Shown here: in pieces, positions 33,087 to 42,269 of the stretch
Layout: the number at the start of each line of letters is the position of its first letter
Numbering within the stretch: position 1 is the first letter of the stretch
Source of the DNA: DAOUFU01 sp034429275
GTDB taxonomy: Bacteria > Chloroflexota > Anaerolineae > Aggregatilineales > Aggregatilineaceae
Assembly (NCBI GenBank): GCA_034429275.1
Contig: DAOUFU010000253.1
Span: 1 to 42,557 of the forward strand
Reading direction: 5' to 3'
DNA length: 42,557 nt
Made by a program: the position numbers and the translations under genes
The notes under the pieces: model-generated
Told to the model about the DNA's origin: nothing
The model's database searches: none
Seen by the model: the letters and a program-made list of their open reading frames with translations, nothing else

Positions 33087-35789
33087 ATGACTACACCAAT
33101 TCTGGCGACCAAACTATTTATCCCCCCGCCCCGACCGGGATCGGTCATTCGCCAGCGCTTGCTCGAACAGCTGGATGAAGGGCTGCACCGGAAGCTGCTC
33201 CTTGTTTCCGCGCCTGCTGGCTTTGGCAAGACCACTCTATCCTGTGAGTGGCTTGCCAGATGCGGACAGCCGGTCGCGTGGCTCTCCCTGGATGAAGGCG
33301 ATAACGATCCGGTTCGCTTTCTTGCTTACCTTGTGGCGGCGTTGCAGACGATTTCAGCCGGACTGTCCTCTGTCGCCGGGATGGGAGAAGAGATGTTCGG
33401 AGCGTTTCAAGCTGCTCAGTTGCCATCCATAGAAATGCTCCTGACCCCGATTCTTAATCAACTTGCAGCCATGCCGGATCATTTTGTTCTCGCGCTCGAC
33501 GACTACCATGTCATTGAAGCCGAGTCAGTTGATCATGCGCTCGCTTTTCTGCTTGAGCACTTACCACCACAAATGCACGTGCTCATAAGTACCCGTGAAG
33601 ACCCCAATATACCCCTGGCACGATTGAGGGCGACGAGGCAACTGGTCGAACTGCGCGCCGCCGACCTGCGCTTCACTCCCGATGAATCCGCTGAGTTTCT
33701 CAATCAGGTCATGAACCTCCATCTTTCGGCGGAAGACATCGCTGCCCTGGACTCCCGTACCGAAGGCTGGATCGTTGGCCTGCAACTGGCTGCCCTCTCC
33801 ATGCAGGGCCGTTCGGATGTGTCGGGCTTTGTCGAAGCGTTCACAGGCAGCCATCGTTTTGTGCTGGACTACTTGGCGGAAGAGGTCCTTCAGCGCCAGC
33901 CCGAACCCATACTTGATTTCTTGTTGAAAACCGCCATCCTCGACAGATTGAGTGGGCCCTTGTGCGATGCGGTGACTGCGCGAAACGATAGCAACGCGAT
34001 GCTGGAAGCGCTGGAGCAGGGAAACCTGTTTATCGTTCCGCTTGACGATCAACGCCAGTGGTATCGTTATCACCACCTTTTCGCCGACGTGCTGCAATCT
34101 CGCTTGAGGGAAGAGCGGCCCAACCAGGTATCCCACCTGCACCGACGCGCAAGCATCTGGTACCAGCAGGGCGGCCTGTCAGCCGAGGCCATCTACCATG
34201 CGCTCGCCGCCAAAGATCTGGATCGCGCAGCAGACCTGATCGAACTGGCATGGGCAACCATGGACGTCAGTATGCAATCTGCAACATGGCTGGGCTGGGC
34301 CAAAACCCTACCAGACGCCCTGATCCGTGTGCGACCGGTGCTCAGCGTTGGTTATGCCTGGGCGCTGCTGGATAGCGGTGATCTGGAGACGTGTGAAGCC
34401 TGGCTGCAGAACGCGGAATGGTGGCTGGAAAGCCCATTGCCCGAAATGGTCGTCGTGGATGAAGCACAATTCCGGCTGCTACCCGCCACGATAGCGACTG
34501 CCCGCGCCTATCGTGCGTTAGCGCTTGGCAACATATCGAGTGCCATCACACACGCCCGGCAGGCACTCAGCCATACGCTGGAGCACGATGATATCCGGCG
34601 TATTCAGGCCATGGCGCTCCTGGGTATATCGCAGTACGCCAATGGAGACCTGGAAGCCGCCGACCAATCGTTGACCGAATTCCAGGCCTATGTACAAGAG
34701 GTAGGTTCCATCATAACCACCATCGGCATCACCTTTGTCCTGGCTGAGATCAAAAGGGCGCGAGGTCGTCTCCATGAGGCGGCCAGTGCCTATGAGCAGG
34801 CACTAGAATTTGCTGCCAATCAAGACGGGCCAATGACGGTTGGAACGGCGGATCTGTATCGGGGAATAGGTGAGCTTGCTTGCGAACGGGGCAACCTGGA
34901 AACGGCTGTGCGGCACCTGCTCACAGCCCAGAAGATAGGAGAACACGCGATGTCAACCGGATGGTCACATCGCCTCTGTCTCGCCCAAGCGCGCTTGAAG
35001 CAGGCCCAGGGAGACCTGGCGGGCGCTCTTGGCCTGTTGGACGAAGCGGAACGCCAGTATGTCAGGAGTCCACTGCCCGACGTGTGCCCCATTGCCGCAT
35101 GGAGAGCGCGTATCTGGTTGGCACAGGGCAGGTTGGCCGAAGCCCTGGGCTGGGCACGTGAACGGGGATTATCCACGGATGACACGCTGAGCTATTTGCG
35201 CGAGTTCGAGCATCTCACGCTGGTCAGGATACACATCGCTCTATACCGGAACGCCCCGGAAGACGGATGTATCCGCGAGGTAATGAACTTGCTGGATCGT
35301 CTTTGGCAAGCCGCAGAAATTGGAAACCGGATCGGAAGCGCAATCGAAATCCGGGTGCTACAAGCACTTGCCTATCAGGCACAGAACGATCTACCGCGCG
35401 CCCTCGAATCCCTGGAACATGCCCTGACTCTAGCCGAACCAGAGGGCTACGTCCGCCTTTTCGTGGATGAAGGTCAATCGATGATGCTCCTGCTGCGTGA
35501 AGCTGCCCGGCGTGGGATCGTCCCAAACTACGCGAGCCAGCTACAGATGGCCTTCGAGCAGGCTGGTGACGGGATACCTACTGCTCAGCCGTTGATAGAA
35601 CCGCTGAGCGACCGCGAACTGGACGTGCTCCGGCTGCTCGGAACTGAATTGAGCGGTCCAGAAATAGCCCAGGAACTCAACGTGTCCCTGAACACCCTGC
35701 GTACCCACACCCAGAATATCTATACTAAGCTCGGCGTGAACAACCGCCGCGCCGCGATTCGCCGCGCTGAAGAACTCCGCCTGCTCTAG
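33087..35789 (+). CDS. MalT-like LuxR family transcriptional regulator, copy 1
   Basis: A 900-residue STAND regulator. The N-terminal NTPase has TTPILATKLFIPPPRPGSVI and Walker A SAPAGFGKTT (41-50), Walker B FVLALDDYHVIE and the sensor STREDPNIPLARLR. A winged-helix and long TPR-like region follow, and a LuxR helix-turn-helix closes the protein (SDRELDVLRLLGTELSGPEI, then RTHTQNIYTKLGVNNRRAAI). The family, typified by MalT, binds ATP and an inducer, oligomerises and activates promoters. The ATG at 33087 starts the conserved N-terminus and sits six bases after a TATAAT. It heads a cassette with the small YEIRV gene, a membrane gene and an oxidoreductase, which it probably controls. Confidence 0.93.
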   Translation: MTTPILATKLFIPPPRPGSVIRQRLLEQLDEGLHRKLLLVSAPAGFGKTTLSCEWLARCGQPVAWLSLDEGDNDPVRFLAYLVAALQTISAGLSSVAGMGEEMFGAFQAAQLPSIEMLLTPILNQLAAMPDHFVLALDDYHVIEAESVDHALAFLLEHLPPQMHVLISTREDPNIPLARLRATRQLVELRAADLRFTPDESAEFLNQVMNLHLSAEDIAALDSRTEGWIVGLQLAALSMQGRSDVSGFVEAFTGSHRFVLDYLAEEVLQRQPEPILDFLLKTAILDRLSGPLCDAVTARNDSNAMLEALEQGNLFIVPLDDQRQWYRYHHLFADVLQSRLREERPNQVSHLHRRASIWYQQGGLSAEAIYHALAAKDLDRAADLIELAWATMDVSMQSATWLGWAKTLPDALIRVRPVLSVGYAWALLDSGDLETCEAWLQNAEWWLESPLPEMVVVDEAQFRLLPATIATARAYRALALGNISSAITHARQALSHTLEHDDIRRIQAMALLGISQYANGDLEAADQSLTEFQAYVQEVGSIITTIGITFVLAEIKRARGRLHEAASAYEQALEFAANQDGPMTVGTADLYRGIGELACERGNLETAVRHLLTAQKIGEHAMSTGWSHRLCLAQARLKQAQGDLAGALGLLDEAERQYVRSPLPDVCPIAAWRARIWLAQGRLAEALGWARERGLSTDDTLSYLREFEHLTLVRIHIALYRNAPEDGCIREVMNLLDRLWQAAEIGNRIGSAIEIRVLQALAYQAQNDLPRALESLEHALTLAEPEGYVRLFVDEGQSMMLLLREAARRGIVPNYASQLQMAFEQAGDGIPTAQPLIEPLSDRELDVLRLLGTELSGPEIAQELNVSLNTLRTHTQNIYTKLGVNNRRAAIRRAEELRLL

Positions 35790-35831
35790 CGCTACGCCAA
35801 ATCAACCCGCAAAAAATCATTACCCCCCGCA

Positions 35832-35882
35832 CCTCAATCACCAGATGTGATGATGACGCCTCATTAGGTCAGGTCGTATCCT
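35832..35882 (+). promoter_or_regulatory. 31-bp conserved element and promoter, cassette 1
   Basis: The element (35832-35862) contains ATGTGATGATGACGCCTC and matches 39217-39247 at 27 of 31 positions. A -10-like TATCCT starts 15 bases after it (35877-35882), so the element covers the -35 region. It lies 98 bases before the small gene and probably binds the MalT-like regulator. Confidence 0.6.
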
Positions 35883-35959
35883 CTGGGTGATGCTAAGAAA
35901 CCGAGGCGGCTATACCGCGCTTCATCTCTCGCATTTAGAGAGCATTCACAAGGCCCAAG

Positions 35960-36214
35960 ATGAGTGAAATACCCGAATCAATGGATGACCACGCTGTGCC
36001 CATGCGGTACGAAATTCGCGTCCAGGGGCATCTCGACACGCGGTGGTCTGATTGGTTTGAGGGGTTCACCATCACGCCGGAGGAAGACGGCGATACCGTG
36101 TTAGCTGGTCTGGTGATGGATCAGGCCGCCTTGTATCGATTGCTCCGAAAAGTCCGCGATCTTGGCTTGACTTTGCTATCAATCAATCTCAGAAAGGAAA
36201 ATACCGATGAGTAA
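35960..36214 (+). CDS. Small YEIRV-type protein, copy 1
   Basis: An 84-residue protein with MRYEIRVQGHLDTRWSDWFE, then GFTITPEEDGDTVLAGLVMD, then QAALYRLLRKVRDLGLTLLS. It has no signal or membrane segment. It is about 60% identical to the copy at 38851-39123 in the shared core. I recognise the family as common next to MalT-like regulators and DUF4386 proteins, but no function is known to me. The predicted fold is alpha/beta with a final helix and strand. It overlaps the next gene by 8 bases, so translation is coupled. Confidence 0.82.
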   Translation: MSEIPESMDDHAVPMRYEIRVQGHLDTRWSDWFEGFTITPEEDGDTVLAGLVMDQAALYRLLRKVRDLGLTLLSINLRKENTDE

Positions 36215-36923
36215 TCCGAATGATCTCCAGAGAATAGGCAGTGCTGCGGCAGTAATTCACGGTGCAGCGTATCTAGTATCCATCTTATTTTTCATTGTCT
36301 TGCTGTCACCCGTCCTGGATGCCGACACCGATGAATACCTGGCTTTCGTTGCCGACAACCAGGTGCTCATGCGGGTGAGCATTCTGATCGCATATTGGCT
36401 GACCGGCGGCACGGTGGTGGTCCTCGCGCTGGCACTCCACGAACGTTTGAAGAGTGGCGCTCCGGCAGTGATGCAGGTGGCGACAGCATTCGCGCTGATC
36501 TGGGCCGGGCTGTGTATTGGCAGTGCCAACCTCATGATCAATGATTTTGGCATCGTCGCCAAACTCTACGGCGATGATCCGGCCCAGGCCGCGACCGTCT
36601 GGTCAGCGCTTGAAGCAGTGGAAAATGGGATTGTGAGTAGCAATGAGATCATCGGCAGTTTGTGGGTCTTGCTGCTAAGCCTGGTCGCCTTGCGCACAGG
36701 AGCGCTGACCAAGGGACTGAACCTACTGGGCATTGTGCTGGGCGTGGCGGGGATTTTCACAAGCCTGCTGTCTTTCGTGATCCCGGAAACCAAAGACCTC
36801 ATCATGATGTTTGGCCTGGGCATGATCGCCTGGTCCATCTGGACCGGAATCATCATGCTGCGCACCAGCCCAGGCATGGATCGACTGCCTTCGCCCATCC
36901 CGGCGCACCAGCTCGCAGAATAG
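36207..36923 (+). CDS. DUF4386-like membrane protein, copy 1
   Basis: A 238-residue protein with about six transmembrane helices, for example AYLVSILFFIVLLSPVL, ILIAYWLTGGTVVVLALAL, FALIWAGLCIGSANLMI, IGSLWVLLLSLVAL, NLLGIVLGVAGIFTSLLSF and LIMMFGLGMIAWSIWTGIIM. The order and the motif DxDEYLAFVADN after the first helix resemble DUF4386 proteins and the protein at 38044 (LLDASDYLAKIAEND). It is more divergent than that one. Function is unknown. Its start overlaps the small gene's stop. Confidence 0.72.
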   Translation: MSNPNDLQRIGSAAAVIHGAAYLVSILFFIVLLSPVLDADTDEYLAFVADNQVLMRVSILIAYWLTGGTVVVLALALHERLKSGAPAVMQVATAFALIWAGLCIGSANLMINDFGIVAKLYGDDPAQAATVWSALEAVENGIVSSNEIIGSLWVLLLSLVALRTGALTKGLNLLGIVLGVAGIFTSLLSFVIPETKDLIMMFGLGMIAWSIWTGIIMLRTSPGMDRLPSPIPAHQLAE

Positions 36924-36937
36924 TCAAGGACACACCC

Positions 36938-37900
36938 ATGAAAGCCATCATGTACACGAAATTCGGGCCGCCAGAGGTACTCCAACTGCGGGAGGTGGAG
37001 AAACCCACCCCCAAAGATAACGAAGTCCTGATCAAGATAGCTGCGACCACCGTAGTCAAAGAAGACCCCGATATGCGGCGATCGCGCGGATTCAACGGGC
37101 TTTGGAAACCCTGGCACCCGATTCTGGGGCAAGAGTTCGCCGGAGAAATCGAAGCGATTGGCTGCACCGTGACCCGGTTTCGGCCCGGCGACCAGGTCTT
37201 TGGCATCGGCATGTTTGGCGCATACGCGGAATACCTGTGTGTGCCGCAAGACGGAGCGCTCGCCCTCAAGCCCGCCTGTATGAGCTTTGAGGAAGCAGCC
37301 AGCGTTCCGAATGGCGCATTAACCGCCCTGCCGTTCCTGAGAGACAAGGGCCATATCCAGTCTGGGCAAACGGTGCTGATCTATGGGGCTTCGGGATCGG
37401 TTGGCACAGCCGCGGTCCAGCTTGCCAAATCGTTCGGTGCGGAAGTCATTGGCGTATGCAGCGCGGCGAATCTGGAGATGGTCAAGGCTCTGGGGGCCGA
37501 TGAGGTGATTGACTACACCCAGGAAGATTTCACCACAATCGGCAGGGCTTTCGACATCATTTTCGATACGGTAGCCAAGCGATCGTTTGCGGCGTGCAAA
37601 GACTCATTGACGGGCGAAGGCGTCTACCTTACGACTGCTCCTGCGCTGGCACCTCTACTCCAAGCGTTGCGGCTTACCAACCGCCGCAGCAAAAGAGCAA
37701 AGTTCATGGCTGCGGGTTTACGATGTGCAAGCGAGAAGGTCAAAGACCTTGTTTTCCTCACCGGGTTGATCGAGACGGGAAAGCTGAAGGCAGTCATTGA
37801 TAGGTGCTACCCCTTGGAGCAGATTGTCGAGGCTCACCGATATGTGGAAACCGGGCATAAAAAGGGAAATGTCGTCATCACCGTGCAGCATTCGCATTGA
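36938..37900 (+). CDS. NAD(P)-dependent alcohol dehydrogenase, zinc-free MDR type
   Basis: A 320-residue medium-chain dehydrogenase/reductase (quinone-oxidoreductase group). N-terminal GroES-like part: MKAIMYTKFGPPEVLQLREV and PWHPILGQEFAGEIEAIG. The Rossmann domain has the nucleotide motif VLIYGASGSVGTAAVQLAKS, and VEAHRYVETGHKKGNVVI ends the protein. The structural and catalytic zinc cysteines are absent, so it is the zinc-independent branch, which reduces enones or quinones. CAAGGA precedes the ATG. It is the fourth gene of cassette 1 and has no counterpart in cassette 2. Confidence 0.92.
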   Translation: MKAIMYTKFGPPEVLQLREVEKPTPKDNEVLIKIAATTVVKEDPDMRRSRGFNGLWKPWHPILGQEFAGEIEAIGCTVTRFRPGDQVFGIGMFGAYAEYLCVPQDGALALKPACMSFEEAASVPNGALTALPFLRDKGHIQSGQTVLIYGASGSVGTAAVQLAKSFGAEVIGVCSAANLEMVKALGADEVIDYTQEDFTTIGRAFDIIFDTVAKRSFAACKDSLTGEGVYLTTAPALAPLLQALRLTNRRSKRAKFMAAGLRCASEKVKDLVFLTGLIETGKLKAVIDRCYPLEQIVEAHRYVETGHKKGNVVITVQHSH

Positions 37901-37917
37901 GAAGACAAAATTAATAA

Positions 37918-37935
37918 GGGGCGCATAGGCGCCCC
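37918..37935 (-). terminator. Terminator between the convergent cassettes
   Basis: GGGGCGC-ATAG-GCGCCCC, a 7-bp perfect stem. On the minus strand it is followed by TTATTAATTTTG, so it can stop leftward transcripts of cassette 2. It lies 17 bases after the oxidoreductase stop and may also slow rightward transcripts. Confidence 0.6.
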
Positions 37936-38043
37936 GAAATGCTGCGAAGCAGTGCCTTGTCAGCTACCCTGTACTCGTACCGTTCGGAAATCAACCTGAG
38001 CGAGCAATAACACGCGGGTTGGTTTTTTTCAACCTACAGGAGT

Positions 38044-38790
38044 TTAGCTGACACACTCTCTCACTGCGCTCATCTGAACTTTGTATGTGTCCGCTTTGAC
38101 GGACTCGGAGGGGAGGACAGACAAATTGAAGCCTTTGACGATAAGCCATGCCGCCAGGACCATTTCCTGTACGCCCAGCGGCGCATCCAACAGGCCGTAG
38201 GCTGTCGAAAGAGAGTCAATGACGCCGAATATGGCGAGGATGGCCGCGGCCAGGTAGGGACCGCTGGCCAGCAGGCCCCAGCCCGACAGCCAGCGGGGAA
38301 CCAGTGTGGATTGGTACAACATGGTATAGAACATCGCCGCACCAATGAGAAAGATGAAGGTCGCCACGTTACCCACATAATCCGGTGCTTTTTCCAGCAA
38401 GGTTCCGGCCGACTGATAACCGGATACATCCGCGCCGCCGGCTTTGACGTATTCCTGGCTGATGGGAACCAGTAGCAGCAGAGCGAGGACCGTCACAAGA
38501 TAGCCCCCCGTTTCAAGCGCTCCCCGGAAGACGATATAACCCAGGGCCAGGGTTTCGCTCTGTTTCCGCAAGACGGGGAAGGCGATAATCGGGATCAGCG
38601 CCAGCGACAACCCCATCGTCAATACACAAAGCGCTGCGATGACCATCTGGGTGTCGTTTTCAGCGATTTTGGCGAGATAGTCCGAGGCATCGAGCAGAGA
38701 AACGGAGAATACAAGGCTCAGGATGCCCGAAACCGTCCCAGCGATATACAGCACTCCTACGATTCTTGCGATTCTTCTGTTTGTATCCAT
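38044..38790 (-). CDS. DUF4386 domain-containing membrane protein, copy 2
   Basis: A 248-residue protein with six to seven transmembrane helices. It begins MDTNRRIARIVGVLYIAGTV and holds the DUF4386 features LLDASDYLAKIAEND and RGALETGGYLVTVLALLLLV, with FLIGAAMFYTMLYQSTLVPR and LSGWGLLASGPYLAAAILAI further on. AAAGGAG lies about eight bases before the ATG at 38790, which is therefore preferred over an in-frame ATG 54 bases upstream. It is the last gene of cassette 2 and runs into the terminator at 37918. Function is unknown. Confidence 0.87.
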   Translation of the reverse strand: MDTNRRIARIVGVLYIAGTVSGILSLVFSVSLLDASDYLAKIAENDTQMVIAALCVLTMGLSLALIPIIAFPVLRKQSETLALGYIVFRGALETGGYLVTVLALLLLVPISQEYVKAGGADVSGYQSAGTLLEKAPDYVGNVATFIFLIGAAMFYTMLYQSTLVPRWLSGWGLLASGPYLAAAILAIFGVIDSLSTAYGLLDAPLGVQEMVLAAWLIVKGFNLSVLPSESVKADTYKVQMSAVRECVS

Positions 38791-38850
38791 TTTTTGTCTC
38801 CTTTTGGTTTGTTGTTGATGAGTTTCCTTGAACATACAGCCCACGCCGAT

Positions 38851-39123
38851 TTACGGCTTGACCTCTGCCGTCCCTGCCTGGCCGGGTTCAACGCGATTGA
38901 CCGAGAGCAATGCCATACCTGTATCACGCACTTTCTTGAGCAGTCCAAATAACGCAGCCTGATCCACGACTGGGCCGGTTAACAGGGTATCGCCGTTGTC
39001 TTCCCGCGTGATGGTCAGATCTCCAAACCAGTCGGCCCACCGGTCATCAAGGTGTCCCTTGACGCGAATTTCGTAAAGCCTGGGTTCGTGACGATCCTCA
39101 GATAAATCATGCGTGTCGCTCAT
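38851..39123 (-). CDS. Small YEIRV-type protein, copy 2
   Basis: A 90-residue protein: RLYEIRVKGHLDDRWADWFG, then LTITREDNGDTLLTGPVVDQ, then AALFGLLKKVRDTGMALLS. It is clearly paralogous to the 84-residue protein at 35960 and has an extra C-terminal tail. It is soluble, with no recognised catalytic residues. It lies 60 bases before the DUF4386 ATG on the same strand. The conserved 31-bp element is 94 bases upstream. Function is unknown. Confidence 0.82.
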   Translation of the reverse strand: MSDTHDLSEDRHEPRLYEIRVKGHLDDRWADWFGDLTITREDNGDTLLTGPVVDQAALFGLLKKVRDTGMALLSVNRVEPGQAGTAEVKP

Positions 39124-39196
39124 GCTGCATCTTGTACGTTTTCCTCCTAAAGGGATGAATTTCTACGGAGCACCTTTCATTCTTTGTTTCGACCAA

Positions 39197-39247
39197 ACAA
39201 TACAAGATAATGTGCGGAGGCGTCATCATTACATATGATGATTGATG
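39197..39247 (-). promoter_or_regulatory. 31-bp conserved element and promoter, cassette 2
   Basis: On the minus strand, 39247-39217 contains ATGTAATGATGACGCCTC and matches cassette 1 at 27 of 31 positions. TATTGT (39202-39197) starts 15 bases after it, exactly the spacing seen in cassette 1. The element lies 94 bases before the ATG of the small gene. Confidence 0.6.
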
Positions 39248-39344
39248 TGATGATTCATGGATCGGGAAGCTGTCAGGAAAATAAAAAGCCCTGACAGGTT
39301 ATTCGCCAAACCTGTCGGGGCCAGGGTAGCTGTTTGCATGTTCG

Positions 39345-42050
39345 TTACAGCAAATGGAATTCCTCAGCGCGGCGGACGGCTGCCCGACGATTGTTCACTC
39401 CAAGCTTGCTGTAGATATTTTGGGTGTGCGTACGCAGGGTACTCAGGGACACCACGAGTGTCCGGGCTATTTCTGGGCCGCTCATTTCGGTTCCGAGCAG
39501 CCTAAGCACTTCAAGTTCACGTTCGCTCAGTGGTTCACTCAAAAGCTGAGTGACAGGCGTTCTGGCTTCCGCCTTTTCAAAGACTGCCTGTAATTGACTT
39601 GCATAGTTTGGGATGGTACCATGTTGCGCGACCTCTTGTAGCAGCGCCGCCATTGGCTGGCCTTCATCCACAAAGATTCGGACGTAGCCCTCCGGTTCAG
39701 CCAGGGACAGGGCACGCTCCAGTGGCGCGAGGGCCAGGGATATATTGCCTTGCGCCTGGTGAGCCAGCGCCTGCAACACCAGAATCTCGATCACGCTACT
39801 TATCCTTCTGCCTTCCTCTGCCGCTTTCAGGAGTTTTTCCAGCAGTCTGATAGCCTCGTTGATGAAGACATTCTCCCGACTGCTCCTGTAATGGGCAATG
39901 AGCACCCTCGCCAGTGTGATGTGCTCGAACTCGCGCAGGTAGCTGAGATCATCATCAACGGATAAGCCTTGTTCACGTGCCCAGCCCATGGCTTCGGCCA
40001 GTCTGCCCTGTGTTACCCAAATCTGGGCCTTTGTAGCTGATATGGGCCGCACATCGGGTAAGGGAGTCCGGATGTATGAATGCTCCGCTTCGTTCAGCAA
40101 GTCAAGAGCGCCATCCAGGTCGCCCTGTGTCTCATTGAGTCGAGCCTGGGCAATACACCAGCGATAGCGCCAAACCGGTAACTGCGCTTGCTCGCCCAGC
40201 TCCTTACTGCTCAGCAGGTGTTGTGCGGCGGCTTTCAGCTCCCCCTGTTCACGGTACAACTCACTCAATCCCCGATGCAGGTCAGCCGTATCGGGGGGCA
40301 CTGGCTCACCCTGATCCATCACGAATTGCAGGAATTGTTCGAGTGTACGCGCTGCTTCGCGGAGACGACCCAGCGCCATCCCGATTTCAGCCAGAACACA
40401 TGTCGTGCTGATGGCGTCGGGGATGTTGCCGATTGTCCGCAGGTTCATAGTGTAATGAGCAAAGGTCCGGTTGGCAGCTTCCAGATCGCCGCTTGCCCAA
40501 TAGGTCATCCCCAGGAGCGCGGTTGCCTGTCCGCGTCTGAGCCGTTCTCCTTCGGGTAGAAGGTCGAGCACTTGCTGGGCATACGTCACAGTACCAGGAA
40601 CATCGCCGAGCGCCTGGGCATAATAGGCACGGGCAACCGCGATTGTCGCCGGTAGGGATCGAAACTGTTTTTCGTCCACAACGACTATCTCAGCCGCAGG
40701 GTTTTCCGACTGCTCATTCATCAGTTCCAGACATTGTTCAGCATCTCTCAGCCGGGCTTCGGCGGCCTCCAGCTCACCCCTACCCAATAATGCGTAGGCA
40801 TACCAGACACTGAGCACAGGCCGGGCGCGGATCAGTTCGTCCGGGAGTGCCCTTACCCAGCCAAGCCACGTGGCGACCTGGGAACTTTCCTCCACTATGG
40901 GACCTGCCAGCTCGATCAGGCCGGCTGCGCGATCCAAATCGTTGGCGGTAAGTGCATGGTGGATGGCCTCGGGCGGCAGACCGTTGTGCTCATACCACAC
41001 ACTCGCCCGCTGATGCAGGGAGGGGACCTGATGAGGCTGTTCCTCCGTCAAGCGCGCCTGCAAAACATCGGCGAAGAGGTGATGATACCGATACCACTGC
41101 CGTCTGTCATCGAGCGGAATGACGAATAGGTTGCCACGCTCCAGGGTTTCCAGCATTCCGTGGCTATCTTCTCGCCCAGTAACAGCATCGCATAGCGCAC
41201 CACTTAACCTGTCGAGAACAGCTGTTTGTAGCAAGAAACTGCGCACGCGCTCGGGTTGCCGCTGAAGAACCTCTTCGATCAGATAATCCAGCACAAAACG
41301 ATGGCTGCCGGAAAAAGCTTGGATAAAACTGGCAGCATCTGATCGTCCCTGCATGGAGAGAGCCGCCATTTGCAAACCGGTTATCCAACCTTCGGTACGG
41401 GTTTCCAGGGCGGCGATGTCGTCCGCTGAGAGGCTCAGACTCATCACCCGGTTGAGAAATTCGGCAGCTTCAGAGGGAGTAAAACGTATGTCGGCGGCGC
41501 GCTATTCGGTCAATTGGCCCCGGGCGCGCAGCCGAGCCAGAGGAAGCTGCGGATCCTCACGGGTAGCGATGACCAGGTGCATCTGTGGCGGCAGGTGCTC
41601 AACCAAAAAGGTGAGGGCCTGGTCAATCGGTTGGGCATCAATCACGTGATAGTCGTCAAGGACGAGGATGAAATTGTCTGGGGTGGCGGCGATTTCGTTG
41701 AGCAGGGCTGTCAGCATCGATTCAATGGGCGGCGACTGAGAGGAGTGGAGCATAGTCAACACCCCTTCTCCTATACCGCCTTTAACCGTCTGCAAGGCAG
41801 CCACGAGGTAAACCAGAAAGCGTGCGAGATCGTTATCCCCTTCATCCAGAGACAGCCAGGCGGTTGCTCGTTCGCAGCTGGCAACCCATTCGCTAATCAG
41901 TGTAGTTTTGCCAAAACCGGCAGGGGCAGAGATGAGAGTCAGTTTGAGGTGCAAACCCTCGTTCAGACGCTCGACCAGGCGAGGGCGGAGAACCGCTTTA
42001 GGCCGGGAGGGGGGGATGAAAAGCTTTGTGGCCAAAATGGACGTAAACAT
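39345..42050 (-). pseudogene. MalT-like LuxR regulator, copy 2, interrupted by one amber codon
   Basis: 901 codons in one frame except for TAG at 41502-41504 (codon 183). The N-terminal piece has TSILATKLFIPPSRPKAVLR, Walker A SAPAGFGKTT and VLDDYHVIDAQPID. Beyond the stop the frame continues without loss (RAADIRFTPSEAAEFLNRVM) through TPR repeats to the LuxR helix-turn-helix (SERELEVLRLLGTEMSGPEI, RTHTQNIYSKLGVNNRRAAV). In copy 1 the residue at the amber is Leu (VELRAAD), so a single TTG-to-TAG change explains it. Everything else looks under selection, so the lesion is recent or a sequencing error. It would control the small and DUF4386 genes of cassette 2. Confidence 0.85.
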
Positions 42051-42056
42051 AGAATT

Positions 42057-42062
42057 ATTATA
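42057..42062 (-). promoter_or_regulatory. -10 element six bases before the second MalT-like ATG
   Basis: On the minus strand TATAAT (42062-42057), six bases, then the ATG at 42050. The same arrangement is found at copy 1, again without a ribosome site, which suggests leaderless mRNA. Confidence 0.6.
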
Positions 42063-42135
42063 AGGTCTTATCAAGCCTTTGTGTATGTTTTCGATATTCT
42101 CCCGTGTCCATTTGTTCGACGGTTCCATAGAAAAT

Positions 42136-42177
42136 GCGGCAGGGGACACCCGGTTTGAACCGGGTGGGGAATGCCGC
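42136..42177. repeat. Two-part hairpin upstream of the TnpB fragment
   Basis: An outer stem GCGGCA/TGCCGC encloses an inner 9-bp stem CACCCGGTT/AACCGGGTG with a 2-base loop. Such subterminal imperfect palindromes are typical of IS200/IS605 ends, and this one lies about 90 bases before a tnpB start. Confidence 0.5.
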
Positions 42178-42269
42178 CTACTCCTTTCATGCTGTCGTGA
42201 ACGAACACTTGCATGTCATGCACTCGCGTGGTAGAAGTAGACTACTATGAGCAGAAGGGGCAATAAGCG

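Noticed and set aside
41502..41504. Amber codon as pyrrolysine
   Set aside because: Pyrrolysine is confined to few lineages and mainly methylamine methyltransferases. The paralogue has Leu here, and TTG to TAG is one change.
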